Source of the DNA: UKL13-2 sp043744255
Lineage (GTDB): Bacteria > Pseudomonadota > Gammaproteobacteria > Burkholderiales > Usitatibacteraceae
Reading direction: 5' to 3'
DNA: 64,000 nt
NCBI GenBank assembly: GCA_043744255.1
Contig: JAYTVA010000062.1
Span: forward strand, 1-64,000
Shown one piece after another: positions 1 to 8,723 of the stretch. Both the position numbers and the translations under genes were made by a program. The notes under the pieces are model-generated. The model saw only the letters and a list, made by a program, of their open reading frames with translations, was not told the origin of the DNA and searched no databases. The stretch's first letter is position 1. Every line of letters begins with the position of its first letter.

Positions 1-4
1 GCCG

Positions 5-1516
5 GTGGCCTATGGCGACGACGGCAAGCTCAAATTCGCGCCCGCGCCAGTTCCGCATCCCGAAACCTACATCTTATGGGACACGAGCCGGGACGCCCCG
101 CCGGGGTTCGGCTTGAAGGTGGCGGGCAAGAAGACCTACATCCTGCGCCGCAAGGTGATGGGCAAGTCGATGCTTTCCAAGGTGGGCAACTTCACCGACT
201 TCGCCAAGATTCAGGATGCTCGCGCTCGCGCCGCCGAACTCGCCTTGGCGATGGTGGCCACCGGACAAAATCCCAACGTCTTGGCCCGCGAGCAGAACGC
301 TGCTGAAGTGACCTTGAAGCAGGCCATGTTCGCCTACCGGGAGCACTTGGTCGAGAGGACGCAGCGGCCGGCCAAGCCCGAGACCTTGAAGGTCTACGAC
401 CGGGTGATGCGCAGGCATGCGGAATGGAAATGGTCGGACCGCAAGGTGCGCGAGATCGACACCGACGAGATCAAGAAGAAGTTCAAGGAGACCTTCGAGG
501 CCACGCCCACTGCAACCGAGCAGGCGTTCCGCTGGCCCGCCCGAGCGATCAACTGGTATATCGAGAACGAGAAGATCAGGGCGCAGGCCCAAAGTCGCGA
601 GCCTCACATCAAAGGCAACCCCTTCAACTTCTTGGCGATCAACAACTTCTACCGAAGCCAAGAGCAGATCGACGAGATGCGGGAAGAGCAGGGCAAGCGC
701 AATCCGCTGCGCCCTACCCAGGACCTCGGGCGATTCTTGGAGGCCGCCTGGTCGAAGAAGGACATGAACGACAACATGACCGGCATCCACTACCTGATAC
801 TGATGCTGCTGTGGGGTTGCCGCAAGAGCGAACACGCCGGCCTCGTGTGGGGCGAGCTGTTGTCTGAAACCGGCGGCCCCGGCATAGGACGCCGCTCCAC
901 CAGCCACGTCTACATGAAGGAGCATCCCGACTGGGGGCCTTACGTGTTCTTCTACAAGACCAAGAACGGCCGCAGCCACCGCATGCCGTTGACGCCCATG
1001 GCAGTGGAGCTCTTGATGCGCCGGCAATTAGCCGCCGCCGAGGAGGCCGCGCGGCGAGGCTTCAAAGGCAAGTCTCGCAACTTCGTCTTCCCCGCTCGCA
1101 GCCCGTTCTCTAAGACCGGCCATTACATGGACGCGACCGACTTGCTCGATGACCTGCGCGAGGAAATCGGGGTCGAGAAGCTCAACCGGCACGACCTGCG
1201 CCGATCGTTTGGCGCGGTGATGACGGCGATCCAAGTCCCCGAGGGTATCAAGAGCCGTTTTCTGAACCATGCCCGGACGAACGTTACCGAGACCTACACA
1301 CAGGCGGAGTGGGACTTGCTTCGCGAATGGATGATGAAGATCGAGCAATCCATCATCGTCAGGGCTCCCAACATCTACAACTCGTTGAAGCCTGCCGACT
1401 GGCCGCCGATTCCGGCGCCGGAGCCCCATGTCTGCCGGCCGCCCAAGCCTCGGACGGGAAGGCCGCGCAAGGACGCTGTGAAGGCGTCGAGGACTGCGCT
1501 GCCGGTTGACGCCTAA
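5..1516 (+). CDS. P4-type tyrosine integrase, probably 5'-truncated by the window edge
   Basis: Site-specific recombinase of the tyrosine family, expected to integrate and excise the island. The N-terminal 90 residues look like the arm-type DNA-binding domain (DUF4102-like; key stretch PPGFGLKVAGKKTYILRRK). The catalytic domain shows Arg273 in WGCRKSEHAGLVW, His396 and Arg399 in RHDLRRSFG, His422 in FLNHARTN and the nucleophile candidate Tyr431 in ETYTQAEW. The first usable codon is a GTG at the window edge and the frame stays open to base 2, so the true start may lie upstream. Integrases of this class usually sit beside the attachment site, often a tRNA gene; that end of the island is therefore probably just left of the window. 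The Pro/Arg/Lys-rich last 40 residues are not part of the fold. Confidence 0.9.
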   Translation: MAYGDDGKLKFAPAPVPHPETYILWDTSRDAPPGFGLKVAGKKTYILRRKVMGKSMLSKVGNFTDFAKIQDARARAAELALAMVATGQNPNVLAREQNAAEVTLKQAMFAYREHLVERTQRPAKPETLKVYDRVMRRHAEWKWSDRKVREIDTDEIKKKFKETFEATPTATEQAFRWPARAINWYIENEKIRAQAQSREPHIKGNPFNFLAINNFYRSQEQIDEMREEQGKRNPLRPTQDLGRFLEAAWSKKDMNDNMTGIHYLILMLLWGCRKSEHAGLVWGELLSETGGPGIGRRSTSHVYMKEHPDWGPYVFFYKTKNGRSHRMPLTPMAVELLMRRQLAAAEEAARRGFKGKSRNFVFPARSPFSKTGHYMDATDLLDDLREEIGVEKLNRHDLRRSFGAVMTAIQVPEGIKSRFLNHARTNVTETYTQAEWDLLREWMMKIEQSIIVRAPNIYNSLKPADWPPIPAPEPHVCRPPKPRTGRPRKDAVKASRTALPVDA

Positions 1517-1557
1517 CCGTTCATCATCGCGGCCAAAGGCCGCTTTGACGGCGCTCC

Positions 1558-2157
1558 ATGATTTTGAGAATCTTGATCATGGACTTCAAACACACGGACG
1601 AACTTTGCGCAGCGGTGAAAGCCGGCGACTCCAGCCGCGTCAGGCTCGCCATTGATGCAGGTGCGGACCTTGACTCTGGAAGGATCATGGGAGTCAAGCT
1701 CGTCCCGGCTATCGTGGCTGCGATGGAAGGCCACGCCGATTGCCTTCGCCTGTTGGTCGACGCCGGGGCGAGAGTCGATGCCGAAGGGCAAACCGGGGAG
1801 ACTGCTGCGATGTGGGCGGCAATCGCAGGCCATCCGGATTGTTTGTCCTTGTTGATCGCAGGAGGCGCCGATGTCAACGCCCGTGATTGGCGGGGCATGA
1901 CTGTGGCCATCTATGCGGCGAGGCACAGCGCAAACAAGGACCTCCAATCCCTGAACATGCTGATTAAAGCAGGCGCCGACCTGCGAGGACGCGACGGCAC
2001 GCGAAAAAGCGCCGAGGCGTATGCAAAACGCGTTGGAAATTCAGCGATGGCGGCATTCATCAAGAATCACATCGCAGCACTCGACGAGCGCAAGAAGCTC
2101 GCCAAGACGCTTCGGACAAAGCCCACCGTGGCGCGGATCTCAGCAGCTCGGATTTAG
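1558..2157 (+). CDS. Small ankyrin-repeat protein
   Basis: About 199 residues, built almost entirely of ankyrin repeats: repeated helices with signatures such as LAIDAGADLDSG, LLVDAGARVDAEGQTGETA, LLIAGGADVNARDWRGMT and MLIKAGADLRGRDGTRK. The repeats span roughly residues 20 to 165 and leave a short basic C-terminus. Ankyrin repeats mediate protein binding; no enzymatic domain is present and the partner is unknown. Two starts are possible, ATG 1558 and ATG 1579 (MDFKHTDEL); neither has a clear ribosome binding site and the second gives a more typical N-terminus. The gene follows the integrase by 41 bases and is one of two clear ankyrin-repeat proteins in the island, with a third more diverged candidate. 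Confidence 0.75.
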   Translation: MILRILIMDFKHTDELCAAVKAGDSSRVRLAIDAGADLDSGRIMGVKLVPAIVAAMEGHADCLRLLVDAGARVDAEGQTGETAAMWAAIAGHPDCLSLLIAGGADVNARDWRGMTVAIYAARHSANKDLQSLNMLIKAGADLRGRDGTRKSAEAYAKRVGNSAMAAFIKNHIAALDERKKLAKTLRTKPTVARISAARI

Positions 2158-2248
2158 CTCGCGAGCATCCGGGCATGGTCGGGCTTTGTCTGCGCCGCTG
2201 TTGTTTAATGATGTCCTGAGGATCAGGAAAAACAGCAAAAGGAGACCT

Positions 2249-2893
2249 ATGCCAAAGAAGAGCGCGCTTCCGCCCGGGAAATCGATGTTCCGTGGGGTGT
2301 TGATGGACATCGAGGACGTGTTGATTCGACTCCACGTCCTTCCTGATTCGGTGACGCTGACCAGCAGTGAAGCGGCGCTCTTTCTGGCGATTTCGATCAC
2401 CACGCTCGACCGCCTGAGGGTCGCCGGCACCGGGCCCGCCTACATGCAGGGCGGCTCCTATGGGGCCAAGGGCACCAACCAGGCCTGCACGTATCACAAG
2501 AAGGACCTCATCGCCTGGCAGGAAAAGCACAAGGTCACGAGCACGATGCAGGCGGCCATTTTGAAGGGTCAGACCTTCTCCACGATCTTCGAGCTCGGCC
2601 AGCAGGAGGCCTTTTACATCGATCCGCACGGCAACATCGAGGGCATGTGCGAGCGCACTGAGGTCGAAACCATCATCGAACGCTTGGGCCAGTGGGAGAT
2701 TGTGTGGATGACGCCGGTCGAGGCCGCCTCGCGCGAGTGGTCGAGCCTGCCTGATCACAAGGCCTTCGCTTCCGAGATTCAAACCGTGCTGAAAAAGGCC
2801 ACGTCTGCCGTTGCGGCCGGCGTGGACGCAACCGACATGGCCGAAGGCATCGGCTACGGAACCAAGGAAGGCACGAAGCACGGCCCGATCTAA
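2249..2893 (+). CDS. Unknown protein with helix-turn-helix (excisionase/MerR-like) segment
   Basis: 214 residues. ATG 2249 was chosen because AAAAGGAG stands 5 to 12 bases upstream; the open frame itself continues further left. Residues around 40-75 (LTSSEAALFLAISITTLDRL, then the RVAGTGPAYMQ turn) resemble the winged helix-turn-helix of AlpA/Xis-type DNA-binding proteins, with a Lys-rich loop (HKKDLIAWQEKHK) after it. The remaining 130 residues match nothing I recognise. On a mobile element such a protein could be an excisionase or regulator, but its length is larger than classical excisionases. A strong hairpin terminator follows 17 bases after the stop codon. Confidence 0.65.
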   Translation: MPKKSALPPGKSMFRGVLMDIEDVLIRLHVLPDSVTLTSSEAALFLAISITTLDRLRVAGTGPAYMQGGSYGAKGTNQACTYHKKDLIAWQEKHKVTSTMQAAILKGQTFSTIFELGQQEAFYIDPHGNIEGMCERTEVETIIERLGQWEIVWMTPVEAASREWSSLPDHKAFASEIQTVLKKATSAVAAGVDATDMAEGIGYGTKEGTKHGPI

Positions 2894-2910
2894 CGCTTCA
2901 CCAGCGGATC

Positions 2911-2949
2911 AAAGCCCACCGTGCCAAATCGGCCCGCGTGGGCTTTTGT
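2911..2949 (+). terminator. Intrinsic terminator after the HTH gene
   Basis: Perfect 9-bp inverted repeat AAAGCCCAC (2911-2919) and GTGGGCTTT (2938-2946), 18-base loop, followed by TTGTTCGT. It lies directly downstream of the HTH gene and separates it from the next gene. Confidence 0.7.
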
Positions 2950-3140
2950 TCGTCCGCAGTCGTCGAAATCCGATGCGTAGGCGCGACAGCGCCGAAGAGC
3001 CGAGCTCCCTCATTTGCCGCCACGTTCCGCCATGTTCCAGAGAGTGCCGCGCCACTGATTTTCGAAGCGGTTTTGGCGCGCTAAGGGCGCGGACACTCCC
3101 TTTTAGCGAAGCATATCGCGGCGCAAAAAAGGAGTTTGAA

Positions 3141-4349
3141 ATGAACGAAAACGATGTATTTGTCGTTGCGGCCTACCACGCAATGGCGAGCAACTTGGAG
3201 GTGATCTATGCGAACAACGTCGCCGAGCTTCCGCCGGAGAAATACTGCAAAACCCTCTCATGGGCCTTGTGGAACAACGACGCGGAGCTGCTGATGGAAG
3301 TCCTCGACGGCGAAGACATCAATCCGTGGGACATCTCGTTTGTCGAGGACGGCTTGGGCGACGATTCGCCGGACCAGCAAAGCATGATCGAGTTCGCTGC
3401 GCGCAAGAAGTCGTGGGCTTGCGTGGCCGAACTGGTCCAACACTATATGGATTGCGACGAAGGGGTGGACATCTTCGCGACCACCGGCCCCGCGATGGTC
3501 GAATACGAAGCGGCGACTGATCCTGCGCGCATCGATTTTTTGGAGACCATGCTGCGCTCAGCCAACGTCGGATATGCCAAGCATTTGGCGGCTCGCGGCG
3601 GCATCGGCGCCGACATGGTCTTCCAACCAGCTTATCCGGGCGCTTGCCCGAAATCGACGCGCTTCATCTTCAAGGACTTCTCAGCGATAAAGTTTTCATG
3701 CAAAGGCCTCGGCCCCATTGCGGAAAAGCGCTTGGCCTTGCGTCAAAAGACCATGGCTGCGATATCGGCTGGCGACTGCGCCGCGCTCGCCTCGGCGTTG
3801 GATTCTTTGAATGCCAATGCCATGGCGCAACAAGCATCCAAGCGCATTCCCCAAGATGCATTGAACCCGAGCGAGATCGAGACGTTCACAGGGGTCGCTT
3901 TGGGCTGCGGCTATCCGCAATGCTTCAATGCGATCCTCTCGAAGGTCGTGGAATTTCAGAAGGCGAAGTCCTCGGCCAAGTTGGCTGGCAAGAAGGTCAA
4001 CGAGGAGCAGCTCAGGCTCTTGGCGGCCACAGACACCCTCAATCTTTTGAACAAGATTCTGTATATCGTCAAAATTGTCGACTACCAGTGCAATGGCGCG
4101 AAGTGGGCTCCGCCCGCCTCGATCGAGGCCGCCATCGAGAAGACATTGTTTGCGGTCCTCTCGGTGACGTCGCGACATTACATCGACAAGGTGAAGAGCA
4201 AGTGCGAAGAGGGCCTCACAGCTATGCGAGCTTGCGTGAATCAAGCCTGCGCGCAAGCCGAATCGCGCCTCGAAGAGCAGGAGATCGCAGCAGCCATGTC
4301 GGAAAACGATCAATCTGTGAGCGTGCCGAGTGAGCGAGTTCGTCTCTAA
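3141..4349 (+). CDS. Unknown 402-residue protein, possibly diverged ankyrin-like
   Basis: ATG 3141 follows AAAAAAGGAGTTTGAA, a good ribosome binding site; the open frame extends left to 2811 but the upstream part crosses the terminator and is not coding. The N-terminal 200 residues have alternating helices with phrases such as LSWALWNNDAELLMEVLDGE and IEFAARKKSWACVAELVQHY, which recall degenerate ankyrin-type repeats, but I cannot assign a family with confidence. The C-terminal half is alpha-helical and charged. No signal peptide, membrane segment or catalytic motif is visible. It stands alone between a terminator and a pair of inverted repeats, convergent with the mobilisation operon. Confidence 0.6.
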   Translation: MNENDVFVVAAYHAMASNLEVIYANNVAELPPEKYCKTLSWALWNNDAELLMEVLDGEDINPWDISFVEDGLGDDSPDQQSMIEFAARKKSWACVAELVQHYMDCDEGVDIFATTGPAMVEYEAATDPARIDFLETMLRSANVGYAKHLAARGGIGADMVFQPAYPGACPKSTRFIFKDFSAIKFSCKGLGPIAEKRLALRQKTMAAISAGDCAALASALDSLNANAMAQQASKRIPQDALNPSEIETFTGVALGCGYPQCFNAILSKVVEFQKAKSSAKLAGKKVNEEQLRLLAATDTLNLLNKILYIVKIVDYQCNGAKWAPPASIEAAIEKTLFAVLSVTSRHYIDKVKSKCEEGLTAMRACVNQACAQAESRLEEQEIAAAMSENDQSVSVPSERVRL

Positions 4350-4356
4350 CTTCGGA

Positions 4357-4448
4357 GGTGCGTCGGGGAGAGGTCTATGTATGCACCTGACGCACCATGT
4401 GGTGGTCCGGCGCGGTCCAGCCTAAATGGCGGTCCGTTAGACCACCAC
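4357..4448. repeat. Two adjacent inverted repeats between convergent genes
   Basis: GGTGCGTC (4357-4364) pairs with GACGCACC (4389-4396), and GTGGTGGTC (4399-4407) pairs with GACCACCAC (4440-4448). The two hairpins are separated by two bases and lie in the 151-base gap between the convergent genes ending at 4349 (+) and 4501 (-). No T-run follows either arm, so a simple terminator is not obvious; a recombination or transfer site is possible. Confidence 0.6.
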
Positions 4449-4500
4449 TTAGATCCGGCCTAGCTTCCCAGCGCATTCAGGGTCACCCCCGTCGTGCTGC

Positions 4501-4905
4501 TCATTCATCAGATGACAGTTCAAGGAGGAGGCGATGCAGTCGCGTGATGGTCTCGCTCAAATCTGCTATGGCGTTCAAGGCCCGGTCGGCTTCACGTCGA
4601 CGCTCACCATCGGCAGCCTCGATCGTGTCCTCGATAGACTCCATGCGTGAGTTCAGGGCATCGGTCTCGCTTCGAGAGTTCCATGCGATCTCCAAGGCGC
4701 GTTCAATGGCGTCGCTGGGAGTTGTTCCATTGGGCATGCCGAGTGCGATGTCGCAAATAAGAGATTTGCGCCGAGGGGTAAGTTTGATGGTGACCTGGCT
4801 CCGCTCCCACCCCTTGCCGATTGGCTTGGGTGAAGGAGGGGCGAATGCGCTCGCGCCGCTTGTTGGCCGTGGGTTTGTTGATTGCCGAGAATCCTGATCC
4901 GTCAT
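4501..4905 (-). CDS. Small unknown protein translationally coupled to the relaxase
   Basis: 134 residues. Its ATG overlaps the relaxase stop codon as ATGA (4902-4905), so it is the last gene of the mobilisation operon and probably translated with the relaxase. The N-terminal 40 residues are Pro/Ser-rich and disordered. Residues 40-80 (QVTIKLTPRRKSLICDIALG, then TTPSDAIERALEIAW) resemble a ribbon-helix-helix-type DNA-binding segment, and the remainder (ADGERRREADRALNAIADLS) is a likely coiled coil. A relaxosome or partition accessory role is plausible from context; the family is unknown to me. Confidence 0.65.
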   Translation of the reverse strand: MTDQDSRQSTNPRPTSGASAFAPPSPKPIGKGWERSQVTIKLTPRRKSLICDIALGMPNGTTPSDAIERALEIAWNSRSETDALNSRMESIEDTIEAADGERRREADRALNAIADLSETITRLHRLLLELSSDE

Positions 4906-7793
4906 CGCCTCATCTCCGTTTCTTGTATAGGTCCACGCAGCCGCCGCAACAGAGTCGCGACCGCCTCTCGCGTCATTCCTAATATTTTGTTCGGGGCAGC
5001 CGCAAAACGTTTCTGCGGGGAAGGAGCGTCATAGTCCAGTGACGTGCCTTTGGCGCGGCTGCGCCGCATCCGAGCGGCCAAAGATTCGATGACGGCCTCG
5101 CGTGATTTCGGCGTTGTGTCGGCATCGCGATGGGACTCAGGATCGACAAGGCCGAGCAACGCTGTGTTCACGTAGAGCGTCGTGGCAAAACGAGACCGGC
5201 TTGCCGCGACATAGGTCCACTCACGGTCCGCCATGGACGGGTTCACGAGAGCATGAGCCGACGAAAGAGTCTTTCCCTGCGCGCGGTGCGTGGTCAACGC
5301 GTAGCCGTGATCGAAGCGCGCGAAGGAGGCAGGGATATGGACAACCGAGTCCCCACGCTCGTTTTTCGCGTCGAGCTCAATGCCCAGCATGGGGGCGCCA
5401 AGCCTCGCGCTGTCGATGTTGTAGACAGTCCCCGTCATCCCATTGGCGATGCCCAAAGTGCGGTCGTTCATCGTGAAGACGATCCGGTCGCCGGGGGCGA
5501 AGCGTCTGATATCAGTCGATTCGTCGCGGTGGATGATCGACACTTCAATTTCGCGCGAGGTTTCAATCAGGCCCAATGTGGCGAGAGCTCGACGCGCTCG
5601 CAAGTTGAGTTCGGAAACCTCGGCTCGGGTGCCAGCAATGATGGTCTTGTCATGCAGGGGCGTCTTGTCGGTGGCCCATGCTGATATCAGTTCCGCATAG
5701 GCATTGTCTTGGCCTGATATTAGCTTCAATCGGCCACGGGCGTCGAGCAGCTCCAACGCGGCTTTGGCCTCTCCCTTGGCAAAGAGCTCGACTGCCTCAC
5801 GCATCCATTGAAAGTCGTATCGGGCTTGCCATCTGGCGAAGGCGCGTGCGAGCTTGGCATCCTTGGCGCACAGTGTTTCGACGGCGGATAGGCGCGCGTC
5901 TTCGGGAACGCTGCGCAAGGCTTGCGCCTGCGCCAGAGTCAATCCAGCATCGGGTCGGGCGGCGCGCGCGTCGAGCCAGTCCAACAGAGGTTCGAAGTCC
6001 GTCCGCTGGCGTTGAATATTCGATATTTCTGCCTTGCCGTGCTTGCGCATCAAGGCGCCGAAGATGCCGCCAGCTTCGATGGGCTGTAATTGTTTGGGGT
6101 CTCCGACCGAGACTAGTTTGGCGCCAGCGCTCAGCGCGGCCTCTTGGAGCAAGGAAAACTCGCGCGAGCCGACCATGCCGGCTTCATCGAGAAAGAGCAC
6201 GGTCTTGTCGGTGAGCTTCGTTCTGCCTTCGCGCAGCGATAGGAGAAGGCTCGCGATGGTGCGCGAGGGGATGCCGGTTTCGCGCGAAAGATTCTGCGAC
6301 GCCGCCGCCGACTGGCAGCAACCGGCGACATGGAATCCGGCGGCCTCATACGCCGATCCCACGGCCCTAAGCATGGTGGTCTTGCCCGTGCCTGCCCATC
6401 CCTCGACGAACGCGTGCGAGCCTGTTTCGCAGCCTATGTGCAGTGCCGCGGCGCGTTGCTGGGCAAGCGACACCTCGACGCCAAGCTTGGCTCGAAGTTG
6501 CTTTTCTAGGTTGTCGAACTCGCGGTCGATCAAACTGTGCGCGAGGCGGTGGCGGGCGTTTCCCTTGCCCGCCTCGACCCGGGCGCTGATATCAGCCTCC
6601 AAGTCCTTGGTGGCCTTGGAGGTGAAGACGGGCGTGAGCAGCTCGGTCTGCCCAAGATGGACCACTTGCTCATACCGCATGAATCGGCCTAGGTCAGCCA
6701 GGCACTCCGCCGCGCTCCATTGGCCCATGGCTTTCTCGCAGATGGATGCCAAAGCCTCCTGGGGCGTAGCGCAGGATTGGGACGCCATGAGTTCGGCGAG
6801 CAGGGTCGAGTGATCAATGGAGAAGGGCGTCTCGGATTGCAGCGCTGCATAGCGCATAGCGGCGACTGATTCGGGTGTGATGCCGATGCTCGCGGCCTGC
6901 GCCTCAAAGCGGCCAAGCAGCTCCGGCAGGCTCGGCTCGGACTTGGCCGAGCGAGTATTGAGGGCTGCAATTTCGCGGGCGGCAGAACTGGCGTCCGCTC
7001 CCATGCCAGCTTCTTGCAGGTAGGCCGCGATTTGCCGGCTGCGTGTGGAGAGCGCCTCGCGTTGCGATTCGTCGATGCCGCGCAGAGTGAAGTAGGGGCC
7101 ATCCTTGACGATGCCAAAGCCCAAGCCACGCAGACGGTGGGCGAGCTCGGCGCGGAACAAGATGCCGGTGGCCATTTTTCTTTCGAACTGCGGGCGATGT
7201 TCAAGGGCGCTCCATTCGTCCACGCCGTGCCGCTTGCCCACATTGAAGAGGAAGGCGTGGACGTGTAGCTGCGGATCTAGAGCCCGGCTGGCAAAGTGCG
7301 TGTAGCACGCGGCAACCGCCGCCTGAGCGACCTGCTTGAGCCGGCCGCCGTGTCCATGGCGCGTGACAGCCGCCGACTCGGCGTATCCGAGAGCTGTCCG
7401 GGCCGACTGTTGCAAGCATTCGATCAAGGCGCTCTGCGTAGCCGGATCGGCTCCGGCGAAGACGGCGGAAAAGTCCTTGGGCGCCGAGAAAGTCATGTCC
7501 AATCCCATGACGTGGGAGGAGCCCGCGCCCTTCACCAAGGGCTCCCCGGTCATTGGGTGCAGGCCATGCGCGAGGCGTTCAACTTGGTCCGCCTGCGCGA
7601 TGTCATCCAAGCCCAGCAATGCAGGGCCGTTGCATGCCCAGAACGGCGCAGGCCCGCTGGGGCCATCCTTGCCCCGCGCGTAATCATCGAAGTCGCCACG
7701 CTGGCGCGTTGATGGCTGGCCGAGGTAGTGGACGTAGCCTTCGCCGGCTTTGCGTTGGTGGTCGGCCGCGTTGATTTTGACGATGGATAGCAT
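4902..7793 (-). CDS. MobF-family conjugative relaxase/helicase (TrwC/TraI type)
   Basis: 963-residue bifunctional enzyme that would nick the transfer origin, stay attached to the 5' end through a tyrosine, and unwind the strand for transfer. The TrwC relaxase domain covers about residues 1-300, with candidate nucleophiles Tyr20 and Tyr23 (GYVHYLG) and the metal-binding triad His166, His177 and His179 (HFASRALDPQLHVHAF). The helicase half starts near residue 440, with Walker A EGWAGTGKTTML, Walker B LFLDEAGMVGS, a GDPKQLQPIEAGG motif and the terminal YALTTHRAQGKTLSSAHAL motif of TraA/TraI helicases. Its start overlaps the stop of the upstream accessory gene (TGATG). No mating-pair formation genes are in the window, so transfer would depend on another element. 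Confidence 0.93.
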   Translation of the reverse strand: MLSIVKINAADHQRKAGEGYVHYLGQPSTRQRGDFDDYARGKDGPSGPAPFWACNGPALLGLDDIAQADQVERLAHGLHPMTGEPLVKGAGSSHVMGLDMTFSAPKDFSAVFAGADPATQSALIECLQQSARTALGYAESAAVTRHGHGGRLKQVAQAAVAACYTHFASRALDPQLHVHAFLFNVGKRHGVDEWSALEHRPQFERKMATGILFRAELAHRLRGLGFGIVKDGPYFTLRGIDESQREALSTRSRQIAAYLQEAGMGADASSAAREIAALNTRSAKSEPSLPELLGRFEAQAASIGITPESVAAMRYAALQSETPFSIDHSTLLAELMASQSCATPQEALASICEKAMGQWSAAECLADLGRFMRYEQVVHLGQTELLTPVFTSKATKDLEADISARVEAGKGNARHRLAHSLIDREFDNLEKQLRAKLGVEVSLAQQRAAALHIGCETGSHAFVEGWAGTGKTTMLRAVGSAYEAAGFHVAGCCQSAAASQNLSRETGIPSRTIASLLLSLREGRTKLTDKTVLFLDEAGMVGSREFSLLQEAALSAGAKLVSVGDPKQLQPIEAGGIFGALMRKHGKAEISNIQRQRTDFEPLLDWLDARAARPDAGLTLAQAQALRSVPEDARLSAVETLCAKDAKLARAFARWQARYDFQWMREAVELFAKGEAKAALELLDARGRLKLISGQDNAYAELISAWATDKTPLHDKTIIAGTRAEVSELNLRARRALATLGLIETSREIEVSIIHRDESTDIRRFAPGDRIVFTMNDRTLGIANGMTGTVYNIDSARLGAPMLGIELDAKNERGDSVVHIPASFARFDHGYALTTHRAQGKTLSSAHALVNPSMADREWTYVAASRSRFATTLYVNTALLGLVDPESHRDADTTPKSREAVIESLAARMRRSRAKGTSLDYDAPSPQKRFAAAPNKILGMTREAVATLLRRLRGPIQETEMRR

Positions 7794-8179
7794 CAGTCGC
7801 TCCCATCGACCGAACCTGCGCCGAAGAGGGCGTCGAATTCCGATGCGGCGTCGGGCAATACGGCATGCGTTGCCTTGGCTTCTTCGATGGCCCGATCCAA
7901 GGCGCGTCCAACGAAGCGGCCAAAACTTTCGCCGGAAGCCTGGCGGGCATCGTTGATCGCGGCGAACCGGGTCGATATGGCAGTCACGAGCGCGGGCAGA
8001 AACAGCCTGGCAAAGGCCGAGCGCGAAAGTCCAGCCACTTGGCTTGCTGCGTCAAGGCACTTGGCATCGCCACGGTCGAGTCTCAGCAAGACTTGGTCAT
8101 GGCATGCCTTCGACTTTGCATAAGCGCTCCTGTTGGCGACGCTCTTTCGTTCTCGCGCCGAGTCTTCTTCGCCGGACAT
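7793..8179 (-). CDS. Relaxosome accessory protein, ribbon-helix-helix-like
   Basis: 128 residues, first gene of the minus-strand mobilisation operon; AAAGGGGGTTATCC stands before the ATG at 8179. Residues 25-65 (QVLLRLDRGDAKCLDAASQV followed by AGLSRSAFARLFL) fit the beta-strand plus two-helix pattern of ribbon-helix-helix proteins such as TrwA and MobC, which bind the transfer origin and recruit the relaxase. The rest is helical and ends in an acidic tail. Its stop codon overlaps the relaxase start. The family assignment rests on position and this motif only. Confidence 0.65.
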   Translation of the reverse strand: MSGEEDSARERKSVANRSAYAKSKACHDQVLLRLDRGDAKCLDAASQVAGLSRSAFARLFLPALVTAISTRFAAINDARQASGESFGRFVGRALDRAIEEAKATHAVLPDAASEFDALFGAGSVDGSD

Positions 8180-8267
8180 GGATAACCCCCTTTGCCACTA
8201 AGGCTGGCGGGGGCCTTGATGCCCAGAAATTTATATCGTCATCTTGACCAGCGGCACTTTATGGGCG

Positions 8268-8723
8268 CTACCGGAGGGGTGAAATGCCGCGCCTTTCACA
8301 CATCTGCACGAACGCGTCGTGAGCGTCTGCATGCTTGAAGACCACTGCTGACTTGCTGGATTTTCTGGCTGGTCGCTCATGCGGGGTCTCGTCGTTGCAG
8401 CCGTGCGGCCAATCGCGTCCGAGCATCCAGGCAACCAAGTCGTCAATCAAGAAAAGCGGCTTGCGGTCGGCAAGCCTGTGGGGGATGACGAAGCGATTCG
8501 ATCTGATTTGATCGTGAACAGTGGTGCGGCCCAAGCCTAGGATGAGAGCGATGGTGGGAGCGCCGGCATACTCACCGGTCAAGCCATAGCGGTTGCAAAG
8601 CTGCGCCCGGAGACACCCATGTTCGGATGGATCAATCTTGGAATCGTTATCTGAATTGTTTGGCTCCACGCCCACATAGGCTGGCGTCATAGGCGATTGC
8701 CATGTCGTTATGACCGGCGGCAT
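8268..8723 (-). CDS. Putative HTH regulator near the mobilisation operon
   Basis: About 151 residues from the ATG at 8723; the frame is open to 8867 but the upstream part would run through a cluster of hairpins. ATG 8690 is an alternative; neither start has a strong ribosome binding site. The centre (YAGAPTIALILGLGRTTVHD then QIRSNRFVIPHRLADRKPLF) looks like a helix-turn-helix followed by a wing, as in AlpA-type regulators. The C-terminus is Lys/Arg-rich. It is transcribed in the direction of the mobilisation operon, 88 bases upstream of it, and may control it. Identity is uncertain. Confidence 0.5.
   Translation of the reverse strand: MPPVITTWQSPMTPAYVGVEPNNSDNDSKIDPSEHGCLRAQLCNRYGLTGEYAGAPTIALILGLGRTTVHDQIRSNRFVIPHRLADRKPLFLIDDLVAWMLGRDWPHGCNDETPHERPARKSSKSAVVFKHADAHDAFVQMCERRGISPLR

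Noticed and set aside
74..1027. 317-residue open frame on the minus strand
   Set aside because: Antisense to the integrase; Leu/Gly/Arg-rich composition typical of a shadow frame, no start signal.
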